A stretch of 44,021 nucleotides of DNA, from NCBI GenBank assembly GCA_964373855.1, contig CAYJWL010000006.1:1-44021 (forward strand), given 5' to 3'. The DNA is from CAYJWL01 sp964373855 (GTDB lineage: Bacteria > Patescibacteriota > Andersenbacteria > UBA10190). The notes under the pieces were generated by a model, which saw only the letters and a list, made by a program, of their open reading frames with translations, was not told where the DNA came from and did not search any database. Shown piece by piece: positions 24,327-31,841 of the stretch. The number at the start of each line of letters is the position of its first letter. Position 1 is the stretch's first letter. Both the position numbers and the translations under genes were made by a program.

Positions 24327-25066
24327 ATCAGGCTCTTAATTACTTTATATAGTTCCTGAAAATTATCCACCGTGGCTGTAGGGGTTAAAAGCCCGGCGTA
24401 TGGCTTGTTATCCGAGTGCGGTTGCGCCGCAAACCAGATCCCGCGGACACCTAAGCCCCGAGCGGCTCCAATATCGTCATACAGACGATCACCAACCATT
24501 AGTGTTTGTTCGGGCATAAATTGAATTTGTGTTCGCACATATTCAAGAAACTTATCGTGAGGCTTACGGTAGCCGACCTGGGCTGAAATTATTACGTGAT
24601 CAAAAATATCCTCCAGCCCGTAAGCTTTTAGAGACGACCAAACAAATTCTTCGGATGGCGTATTGGATAATATGGCTAAGCCGTATTCTTCCTGCTTCAG
24701 CCGACGCAGTACCTCCGGCGCGCCTTCAGCCGGTTTTGTCAGGGAAAGCTCTGGACGGAGGTAGGTTAGTTCTGCTTGTTTTAATTGATTATTATCCAGT
24801 TGGTGTCCTAACTGCGACAAGGCCGTTTTTAATACATCAAATAATCGATATTCAATACGAGCTTGCTTGGCTCGGGTTCTAAGCCGCCTGCCTTCGTCTA
24901 ATACTTTCTCGACAACCTTGGATTTATCTCCAATTTTTTCGCCTTGCTTCTTTAACCAGTCAACTAATAAACGGGCGCCGGCTAGGTTTTCCCTTTCCCA
25001 ATCTATGGGACTGGCAAAGACCGTCCCAGCCATATCAAGAAATAGCCAGGGTCGGTTATTGGTCAT
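24323..25066 (-). CDS. HAD-superfamily hydrolase with a DxA nucleophile motif
   Basis: About 247 residues from the ATG at 25066, which overlaps the end of the small gene upstream; a longer frame to 25195 lies within that gene. HAD motifs are LFLDMAGTVF (motif I), ILSNTPSEEF (II), RKPHDKFLEY (III) and MVGDRLYDDIGAA (IV). In motif I the usual second Asp is Ala (D11, A13), as in phosphonoacetaldehyde hydrolase rather than ordinary phosphatases. The reaction may therefore not be simple phosphate-ester hydrolysis. It is co-translated with the HAD-nucleotidyltransferase fusion. Confidence 0.85.
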   Translation of the reverse strand: MTNNRPWLFLDMAGTVFASPIDWERENLAGARLLVDWLKKQGEKIGDKSKVVEKVLDEGRRLRTRAKQARIEYRLFDVLKTALSQLGHQLDNNQLKQAELTYLRPELSLTKPAEGAPEVLRRLKQEEYGLAILSNTPSEEFVWSSLKAYGLEDIFDHVIISAQVGYRKPHDKFLEYVRTQIQFMPEQTLMVGDRLYDDIGAARGLGVRGIWFAAQPHSDNKPYAGLLTPTATVDNFQELYKVIKSLI

Positions 25067-25319
25067 AGTACTGCTTGAATAAAAACCAAGCATGAGGTTC
25101 TGTCCCCCTGGGATACTGCGACGGATGGCCCCAGGATTGCTTAATAGCAAAGCGATGCACCGCCGGCAGCCGACCAGACTGAACATCGTCGACACAGATT
25201 AGCCGGTTAACAAATTGGTGCTTTTCGGGATGCCTATTGTAGCCTAAAACATGCCAGATAAACAGGTAGATACGATGAGTCAAGCACTGCCAATCATACC
25301 TGATTCGGTCCCAAATCAT
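25056..25319 (-). CDS. Small protein of unknown function, coupled to the HAD gene
   Basis: An 87-residue protein rich in aromatic and basic residues (MIWDRIRYDWQCLTHRIYLF at the start, ending KQYYDQ). It lies 13 bases after one nucleotidyltransferase gene and its stop overlaps the ATG of the HAD gene by 11 bases, so it fills an otherwise empty slot in a gapless operon. The N-terminal hydrophobic patch is too short and polar for a clear membrane helix. I do not recognise a family. It may instead be the N-terminal extension of an ancestral fused gene. Confidence 0.5.
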   Translation of the reverse strand: MIWDRIRYDWQCLTHRIYLFIWHVLGYNRHPEKHQFVNRLICVDDVQSGRLPAVHRFAIKQSWGHPSQYPRGTEPHAWFLFKQYYDQ

Positions 25320-25332
25320 CTATAACACCCCG

Positions 25333-26076
25333 CTAGCCTGAAACTGGCAAGCGCTGGCCGATCGCTGAAAAAATCTCTTTAAAACTGGCCAACTCCTCCG
25401 GCGTCCCCAGACTGAAGTGAAAATCAACGGGCATGACCCGAATCCGACTGCCGCGCTCGATTAAAATATTATATGATGGCGACACATAGAATTCGCCTTT
25501 GGTGCGTATATTGTTTTTAATCATATACTCGGCCGCGTCCACAAACAACTCCGCTCTACGGAAATAGTAGCAACCGACCGTGGCTTTGTCAGAAATAACT
25601 TCTTTTTCAGCAATCCGAACAGCCAAACCGCGGCCATCCGCCTGAACGTAGCTCCAACGATCATAATTCGAGGCAAAGTAAAAAATGACGCCGTCGTCTT
25701 CATCAGTAAGTTGTTTTTTTACGTGCTGAAAATCTATCGAAAACAAATTATCACAATTAACAATTAGAAACTCTTCTTTCGGGTCTAAATACGGCTTGGC
25801 CAGCAAAACAGTTGCCGCCGCCCCTTCGGTCACTCCGGCCACCGGTATAACCGCACAGCTTCCGTAAAGCTCTTGCAGCCGGCGATCAATGTCAAATTGA
25901 TCAATATGCTCCTGCAAAACCAAAAAAATAAAGCGGGCATTATCGACACCGCGCAAACCATCAGTAGACCAGCGGATTATCGGTTTACCAAAGACACTGA
26001 CTAAAGGCTTGGGCCCTTTATATCCCTCGCTCAGGAAGCGCAGCCCCCTCCCCGCTGCCGGTACTACAACCTGCAT
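25333..26076 (-). CDS. Nucleotidyltransferase (NTP_transferase/LicC-like)
   Basis: A 247-residue paralogue of the two other nucleotidyltransferases in the cluster. It has VVPAAGRGLRFLSEGY, GPKPLVSVFGKPIIRW, VTEGAAATVLLAK, IVNCDNLFSID, YDRWSYVQA, SDKATVGCYYFRR, RTKGEFYVSPSYN and LGTPEELASF. The role is activation of a phosphorylated sugar, acid or polyol with an NTP. It starts 12 bases after the RuBisCO-like gene, so it may act on a product derived from that enzyme. The nucleotide and substrate are not known. Confidence 0.82.
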   Translation of the reverse strand: MQVVVPAAGRGLRFLSEGYKGPKPLVSVFGKPIIRWSTDGLRGVDNARFIFLVLQEHIDQFDIDRRLQELYGSCAVIPVAGVTEGAAATVLLAKPYLDPKEEFLIVNCDNLFSIDFQHVKKQLTDEDDGVIFYFASNYDRWSYVQADGRGLAVRIAEKEVISDKATVGCYYFRRAELFVDAAEYMIKNNIRTKGEFYVSPSYNILIERGSRIRVMPVDFHFSLGTPEELASFKEIFSAIGQRLPVSG

Positions 26077-26088
26077 ACAATAATGCTT

Positions 26089-27402
26089 TTAAGAATTTGC
26101 CGGAAGTCTTGCAAACTCATATCGCTGTGACAAACAATGGACTAAATTACTTAAGCCCTCAGCTCGCGCTAAGGCATATAGCTCGGGAACACTGCCGACA
26201 ACCACGCGGCGGCGATACAACTCCAGCACTTCCCGAATCGCCCGAATAGCCACTGTCGGGTCATATTTGCCGGCCTCATCTTTTATAGAGTTTATGGCCG
26301 ACCCCATTAAGAACATGTAATGGTTCATGTTACCGGCACATTCATATAAATTTTGTAATAAGTTACCCTGATCCAGTCCCCCCGCTCGCACGCAAATCGT
26401 TGCCTTCTTGCCGTCTCTGTCATTAGTCAGGACATGTTCATCGGCATCTCGCTGCCAGGCTAGCGGCCGCAAGTAACAAGTCTCGCCCGTCGGAGCCGTT
26501 TGCCGCATATCCGCTCCGTCTAAGCGGGCCAGCCGATCCAGTACTATCCGATTGATATGCGAAGTCTTCACGCAAATACCGCCGTTGTGCGCATAAATAG
26601 CCAGTTTCCAGCCTTTCTCTTCAATCTGATCACGAGCCGCCCGAAAAAGACCGCCGTAATACGTTTCGCTAAACATCACTGCCGACAACCCTGCTTCAGC
26701 TGCCAGGCCAAGGTTAGTAAAAAAATCCCGAGGGTTACTGCTAATATGAGGAGCAAATAATATTTTCCGCCCGGAGCGCTCTATAATCCTGGACGCTATT
26801 TTTAGCCGCTCTGCTAGCGGACAATGTCTAAAGTGCGGAAACAAATTCTCATCCTCTTTAATAAACTGTAAATCCTCAAAACCAACTAAGTCATTGAAGA
26901 TCTTTTCGTAGTCATTAAGGTTAATTCCCGAACAAGGTTTAATAATAGTGCCGATCACCGGCAATTCGGCTCCGACAAATAAATTAGTACCGAAGCGAGG
27001 CCCGGGGAAGGTTTTTAGCACTGCCGATGGTATTTCCAGCTCCCGCAAATAAAAGATGCGATGTTCGGATTCATCGTGCTGAACTGCTCCGCTGACAATG
27101 TGCAGAATGTCGCCCGAATAGACAGGCTGACCAAACATTTCTACCGGAAAAGAAACTGCCACCAGCCCCTTTGTCTTACTGTCAATATATTGAACATTGC
27201 TGACTTTGGCAGAACATCTATCTAGTAAAGTTTTTTCGCCCCAGACGCTGGCAGCCGTTGATTGATGCGAAGCTACTTTAGCGGCTGCCTTAGCAACATC
27301 ATACGTCGCCTCAACATAATAATGGGCCGTGATAAAGCGTTCATCCTTGACCGCTATTTGCGGATAATGAGCAATAATTTGTTCCAACTCATCAAACATC
27401 AT
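26089..27402 (-). CDS. RuBisCO-like protein (form IV type)
   Basis: A 437-residue homologue of the RuBisCO large subunit. The junction motif ELEIPSAVLKTFPGP and the barrel motif GTIIKPCSG (K155, matching K175; the second Lys is Cys157) are clear. The metal and carbamate site is kept: FIKEDEN gives K182, D184 and E185 (matching K201, D203, E204). YAHNGG gives H272 (matching H294). At the expected positions of H327, K334 and S379 I read Q301, E307 and A340 (in AGG), and the second phosphate loop is MGSAIN rather than GGG. RuBP carboxylation is therefore unlikely; an enolase or isomerase-type reaction on a ketose phosphate is the family alternative. It lies between a GT2-like gene (ATGA overlap) and a nucleotidyltransferase. 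Confidence 0.9.
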   Translation of the reverse strand: MMFDELEQIIAHYPQIAVKDERFITAHYYVEATYDVAKAAAKVASHQSTAASVWGEKTLLDRCSAKVSNVQYIDSKTKGLVAVSFPVEMFGQPVYSGDILHIVSGAVQHDESEHRIFYLRELEIPSAVLKTFPGPRFGTNLFVGAELPVIGTIIKPCSGINLNDYEKIFNDLVGFEDLQFIKEDENLFPHFRHCPLAERLKIASRIIERSGRKILFAPHISSNPRDFFTNLGLAAEAGLSAVMFSETYYGGLFRAARDQIEEKGWKLAIYAHNGGICVKTSHINRIVLDRLARLDGADMRQTAPTGETCYLRPLAWQRDADEHVLTNDRDGKKATICVRAGGLDQGNLLQNLYECAGNMNHYMFLMGSAINSIKDEAGKYDPTVAIRAIREVLELYRRRVVVGSVPELYALARAEGLSNLVHCLSQRYEFARLPANS

Positions 27403-28250
27403 TGGAGCCTGGCTGTTAATCTGGTTAGGGCATGAGCTATTCCATTTCTGCCAGACTTGGCCGCCCCGGCAGTGGTCTGGTTGGCGACCTGTTCAATGTC
27501 CTTTATCACCCGGTCACGCACCGTCTTGAGATCACCTTTATGTTGGGGCCAGGCACGCGCCAACCAGGCTGCGGTCGTCTTGGGCCCGACAACACGCTTC
27601 CAGGTTTGATCGTCCCAGCCGCGTGCCAGCTGCGAGCTGCTGTCAGCCGGTTCCTGTAATTCGTATATTTGGTGCTGCGGGTCAGCCACGATGCACAGGC
27701 CGGCGTTATAAAGAGCTAAGGCCGTCCCCAGAATATTGTAATGATTGGAAAAATTTGATGAATCCCAAAGGGGCGTAAGCGGTAAGGGCTTATAACTTTG
27801 ACAAACTTCTAGCGCCGACCGGGAAACAACAAAACTAAGTGGATCAAAAAAGCTGACCGTGGCCAACGAATTCTGCTGCCCCATAATCCTCATATTGCCT
27901 GGCCAATACCCGGTAAACATAGCAACGTCTCGCCGCTGCTTCATCACCGCCAGGGCTCTCTGCAAAAAAGACTGACTCTTAAAACGGGCATCATTGAAGC
28001 TTACCCAAAAGTATGTATAGGGTTTCGCCAGCAGTCTTAATAGTGCTTCGTTGATGCCGCGGGCTGGTCCAAAAGATTCGCTGAAGATAATATTGGCGAA
28101 GCGAGAATATCTGCCGGGATCGCTTCCGTTCTCGACGACAAACAGATCAACGTCCTGTTGGTCGTGCTGCAAGATCCTTCCCCCCAGCTCGTCGGTAATC
28201 TCGGGCAAGTTGCGATTTAATATAATGGCGGCGGTTGCCTTGTTCAACAT
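27399..28250 (-). CDS. GT2-like glycosyltransferase
   Basis: A 283-residue protein. The N-terminus AAIILNRNLPEITDELGG and LFVVENGSDPGRYSR is nearly the same as in the upstream gene at 28256-29098, so the two are paralogues. A GT-A-like nucleotide region and VSFNDARF (possible DxR/DxD-like metal site) follow. No membrane segment is present. It sits directly before the RuBisCO-like gene and is coupled to it by ATGA, which suggests a shared pathway: one makes the sugar and the other attaches it. Confidence 0.7.
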   Translation of the reverse strand: MLNKATAAIILNRNLPEITDELGGRILQHDQQDVDLFVVENGSDPGRYSRFANIIFSESFGPARGINEALLRLLAKPYTYFWVSFNDARFKSQSFLQRALAVMKQRRDVAMFTGYWPGNMRIMGQQNSLATVSFFDPLSFVVSRSALEVCQSYKPLPLTPLWDSSNFSNHYNILGTALALYNAGLCIVADPQHQIYELQEPADSSSQLARGWDDQTWKRVVGPKTTAAWLARAWPQHKGDLKTVRDRVIKDIEQVANQTTAGAAKSGRNGIAHALTRLTARLQ

Positions 28251-28255
28251 AATGA

Positions 28256-29098
28256 TTAACGGGCTCTAGCTCTAATAGACAACTGTTCATATTTCGGATT
28301 TCGTTTAAGCCAACTGTTGTATTCTCTCACTGCCCAATCGCGCATTTCTAACTTGCTGCGAAAGCCGTACTTCTGGCGCATCCACTCTAAGCCTTCTTCG
28401 TACATTAGCCTCTGGTGTAAAAGTTTGTGCTCTGTCCTCATAACATCCGCATTCTTGTCAGTTAAATCCAAATCCTCTCTAAACTTGGCACGGGAAGTCA
28501 CCGCGGTCGCAAAGTCGTTCTGGTACCCTCTGATAATAATTTCCGTATCCGCGTCATAGCCGCGGAAATTTGTTCCATCGTAAAAATAATTCATATAAGA
28601 CGGATTATCCCTGACAATTATTTTGTCAAGTAAATCGCGCCGCACCAGCCAACTAACATGTGGTATTAACCAGACACACTTCAAGTCACTGCCATCCCTA
28701 AAATACTTAACTTCTCCCCAATCGGGCGACAGTGGCGACAAGATGCCAATATTGGGGTATTGCTCCATGATTGCTAGTAAGATCTTGATGGTTGATTCTT
28801 CCGGAAATCGCGAGTCGCCAGTGACGAAAAAGTAATAACCATATCTTTTACCAGTACGGTCCAATTCTTGCAGTCCATAATTAAAGCCACGCGGATAGTG
28901 TAATCCTTTGGCCAGCGCCTCCGGCCAGCTGGCCCAGAAACTGTAGTAGCGCGACAGTTTATTGGCATCTGACCCACTTTCGATCACATAATAATCGGAG
29001 ATATTGCCATTATAGCGGCGCAGATGTTCAACCAGCCTATCAGAGACTTCCGGCAGGTTTCGATTCAAGATGAGGGTAGCGACAACAGGGTTAGCCAT
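28256..29098 (-). CDS. GT2-like glycosyltransferase
   Basis: A 280-residue protein beginning VATLILNRNLPEVSDRLVEHL, with YYVIESGSDANKLSRYY, a family-specific pair of motifs shared with the neighbouring paralogue. FVTGDSRFPEESTI resembles a metal-binding acidic site, and FRGYDADTEIIIRGYQ the acceptor region of GT2 enzymes. It has no membrane helices. It starts 20 bases after the exporter gene. Tandem duplication probably produced two enzymes with different linkage or sugar choice. Confidence 0.72.
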   Translation of the reverse strand: MANPVVATLILNRNLPEVSDRLVEHLRRYNGNISDYYVIESGSDANKLSRYYSFWASWPEALAKGLHYPRGFNYGLQELDRTGKRYGYYFFVTGDSRFPEESTIKILLAIMEQYPNIGILSPLSPDWGEVKYFRDGSDLKCVWLIPHVSWLVRRDLLDKIIVRDNPSYMNYFYDGTNFRGYDADTEIIIRGYQNDFATAVTSRAKFREDLDLTDKNADVMRTEHKLLHQRLMYEEGLEWMRQKYGFRSKLEMRDWAVREYNSWLKRNPKYEQLSIRARAR

Positions 29099-29118
29099 AA
29101 AAAGATACTAGCATAGTT

Positions 29119-31026
29119 TTATATCGCCGCTACCGCTTCCGTTTGCAGGCGCCAGAGATGCCGATAAAGACCATCGCGCCTGGCTAACTCCTCATGCCGG
29201 CCGGACTCAACTATATGACCCTCACTCAGTACCAAGATCTGATCGGCCCGGCGCACGGTGGAGAGACGGTGAGCAATGACCAAGGTTGTTCGCCGTTGTA
29301 TCAGATCATTAATAGCCGCTTGTACCTGCCGTTCGGAAACGGAATCCAGCGCACTGGTTGCCTCGTCTAAAACCAGCACGGCGGGATTGCGAACCATGGC
29401 GCGAGCTAAGGCAATCCGCTGTCGCTGTCCGCTCGAGAAACGTGCTCCTCGCTCCCCGACCATTGTTTCGTATCCCTGCGGTAAATCTTTCACAAAATCA
29501 TCAACCCGGGCTGCCCGGGCGGCCGCCAGCCAATCCTTCTCCGATACCCGCTGGTCGGTCGCGTACAGAATATTGCGGCGCACAGTGTCATGAAAGAGAA
29601 AAGTGTCCTGCGTAACCACGCCAAAAAGCGCGCGATACGGGCGGAGAGGCAGTTCACTAATATCCAGATCATTAAGCCTAATCAGGCCGCTGGTGGGATT
29701 GTAAAAACGGAGTAGCAGATCCACAATTGAAGATTTTCCCGATCCACTGGGGCCAACCAGCGCTACTAGCTTGCCAGCCGCCAGCGTAAAGTTGATGTCC
29801 TCCAGCACTAATTCATTCTCATATTTAAAAGCCACTCGCTCGAAGCTGATAGTCTCAACCCGAGTCGGTAACGCGCGGCGTCCCTTAATGTTTTCGGCTG
29901 GTTCTTCCAGGAGAGAAAAAATCCGTTCGGAAAAAGCCAGCCCGTTCTGGATGTGCCACCAAACATGAACTAGCCCGCTGACCGGCCGCTGAAAGCGAAC
30001 CAATAATATAAAGAATACCAAAAACTCCGCGACAGTCGCCCGCTGCTGTGTAATCATCCAACCACCCGCCAGCATGATCACGGCCGAAAATAAAACTACA
30101 AATAATTCTGTCAGCCGCGAGGGAAGAATTTTGTTTAAGCTGCCGACTACTTCTAGCCGGTACCCCCGGTTGAGATATTTCCTCCAGCGCTGCTGCTCAT
30201 AACGTTCGGCCGCAAAAGCTCTGATTATTCTGATGCCGGCCAAAAATTCCTGTAGCCAAGCAACCGTTTCGCTATGCAGCTGCAAGATACGTTTACGGGT
30301 GCGGTTAATCCATGTGCCGATTAGCGCCGCAAAAAAACCGGAGGATAGAAGTATCGGCATCAGAAACAGGGCTAGTTGGTAATTTATAAAAAAAAGCAGT
30401 GCTAAAAAAGTCACTGACATAAAGCTATGCAGAATGATGTCCGATAAGCTTTTAGCCACCATGGAAACAGTACCGCCAATATCATTCTCTACCCGCGATA
30501 ACAGGTAACCAATTCTGCCTTTATTGAAGTAACTCATCGGCAGTGAGACTAGATGTTTAAACACAACCTCGCGCAAGTGCCGGCTGCCGGCCGCCTGGAT
30601 TAAAATAAATAGATAATCAACCGCTAGGGTCAGAGCCGTACTAATGGCTGTTAAGGCCGAAATAAAGACTGCCAGCCGTGCCAAACGACTTATGACAGAA
30701 CCGGTGCCGGCAACCTTTTGCAGCAGATTATTAGACCGCTGTCCAAGCTGTGTTGTAAAACTGTGCCAGGGAAGACGCGGCCCCTCCCGCGGGGTATTGC
30801 TGGCCTTATTCCTGGCCGGCAGTTCATGCTGGCCTTCAAATACCAGAGAGAAAACTGGTAAAAAAGAATACGTGGCAAAGCCGCTGGTGACGCTTAAAAA
30901 CACAGACAGTGCTACCGCCCCCCACATATAACGAGAATAACTGTGTACATACTGCCAGGCCTGACGATAAAGACGCCAGTTATATCGCAGCGAATATAGC
31001 CAAGAGTTTTTTGTTGGCACTGTCAT
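29119..31026 (-). CDS. ABC exporter, MsbA-type half-transporter
   Basis: About 635 residues. The N-terminal half has the six membrane segments of a type IV ABC exporter (for example VALSVFLSVTSGFATYSFL), with an unusual polar loop between the first two helices. The nucleotide-binding domain has GPSGSGKSS (Walker A), FSSGQRQRIALARAM (signature), LVLDEATSALD (Walker B) and IAHRLSTV (H-loop). It works as a homodimer moving a lipid or lipid-linked glycan outward. The start at 31026 overlaps the AroE-like stop as TAATG; an ATG two codons upstream is possible. Being inside the operon, it is the best candidate here for export of the finished unit. Confidence 0.92.
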   Translation of the reverse strand: MTVPTKNSWLYSLRYNWRLYRQAWQYVHSYSRYMWGAVALSVFLSVTSGFATYSFLPVFSLVFEGQHELPARNKASNTPREGPRLPWHSFTTQLGQRSNNLLQKVAGTGSVISRLARLAVFISALTAISTALTLAVDYLFILIQAAGSRHLREVVFKHLVSLPMSYFNKGRIGYLLSRVENDIGGTVSMVAKSLSDIILHSFMSVTFLALLFFINYQLALFLMPILLSSGFFAALIGTWINRTRKRILQLHSETVAWLQEFLAGIRIIRAFAAERYEQQRWRKYLNRGYRLEVVGSLNKILPSRLTELFVVLFSAVIMLAGGWMITQQRATVAEFLVFFILLVRFQRPVSGLVHVWWHIQNGLAFSERIFSLLEEPAENIKGRRALPTRVETISFERVAFKYENELVLEDINFTLAAGKLVALVGPSGSGKSSIVDLLLRFYNPTSGLIRLNDLDISELPLRPYRALFGVVTQDTFLFHDTVRRNILYATDQRVSEKDWLAAARAARVDDFVKDLPQGYETMVGERGARFSSGQRQRIALARAMVRNPAVLVLDEATSALDSVSERQVQAAINDLIQRRTTLVIAHRLSTVRRADQILVLSEGHIVESGRHEELARRDGLYRHLWRLQTEAVAAI

Positions 31027-31841
31027 TACCACAGGCTTTTCATGGCCCGCTCCATAACCCGGCGCGGGGCTGGTTTACCAGTATAAAGTGAAAATTGCTG
31101 CATAGCCTGGTGCAGACTCATTTCATAACCCCACAGAATCTTAAGTCCTCTCTTCCTGGCTGCACGCAGCAGTGCCGTTTCAGGCGGCGATAACACTACA
31201 TCTAGAACCGTTGTAAATTTATCCAGGCTGGTGGCTGGAATCGGCATGGCTTGTGCCCGCGGTGCCATGCCAATCGGTGTCGCATTAATCAACAAATGAG
31301 ACGGCACACTGGCCCGGTTGTTCCAAGGAATCCAGCCAGCCAATCGCCACTTGTTAACTAATGCCCGGCCGGTGCGCGCCTCGCGGCTAGCCACATAAAC
31401 AGCCGCCGGTTTTAATTTGGCCAGCGCGCAGGCGATGGCCTGGGCCACACCCCCATCGCCCAGCAATAAGACCTGGCTTTGCGACAACCCCCTTATTTTT
31501 TTTAATACAGCCAGCGCTCCCTCATAATCGGTATTGTAACCAACTAGCCGGCCGCGCTTATTAACGATCGTGTTAACAGCGCCAATTTTGCGGGCGGTAG
31601 CATCAACGCGATCCAAATATTTAATGACCAGCTGTTTAAATGGCATCGATACGCCGCAACCCTTTATGTCTAGACTGCGAATACCGGCAATTGCTCCGGC
31701 TAATTCCCCCGGGTTGACTTTAAAGGCCTGATAAATGGCATTAAGGCCCACCTGCCTAAAAGCAGCGTTGAAAAGAGTGGTGCCAAAATTACTGGGGCGA
31801 GCTGCAATTGAGATATAGGCGACGGTATCTTTTGAAATCAT
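31026..31841 (-). CDS. Shikimate dehydrogenase-like (AroE family) oxidoreductase
   Basis: A 271-residue AroE-family protein. The catalytic pair is present: K69 in VSMPFKQ and D105 in NTDYEG, with N90 in GAVNT. The NADP-binding loop is GDGGVAQA at 129-136, and the C-terminal LHQAMQQFSLYTG is typical. The N-terminal substrate motif, normally SxS in HSxSPxxHN, reads ARPSNFGTTLFN instead, so both shikimate-binding serines appear altered. No other aromatic-pathway gene is nearby. I infer reduction or oxidation of a different hydroxy-carbonyl substrate for glycan synthesis. ATGA overlap couples it to the nucleotidyltransferase-kinase gene. Confidence 0.85.
   Translation of the reverse strand: MISKDTVAYISIAARPSNFGTTLFNAAFRQVGLNAIYQAFKVNPGELAGAIAGIRSLDIKGCGVSMPFKQLVIKYLDRVDATARKIGAVNTIVNKRGRLVGYNTDYEGALAVLKKIRGLSQSQVLLLGDGGVAQAIACALAKLKPAAVYVASREARTGRALVNKWRLAGWIPWNNRASVPSHLLINATPIGMAPRAQAMPIPATSLDKFTTVLDVVLSPPETALLRAARKRGLKILWGYEMSLHQAMQQFSLYTGKPAPRRVMERAMKSLW

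Noticed and set aside
26089..27402. Calling this a CO2-fixing RuBisCO large subunit (form II/III) as found in some CPR genomes
   Set aside because: Several RuBP-binding and catalytic positions (equivalents of K177, H327, K334, S379 and the second phosphate loop) appear changed, and no AMP-pathway genes are nearby.
31026..31841. Housekeeping shikimate pathway aroE
   Set aside because: The substrate SxS motif is altered and all neighbours are glycan genes.
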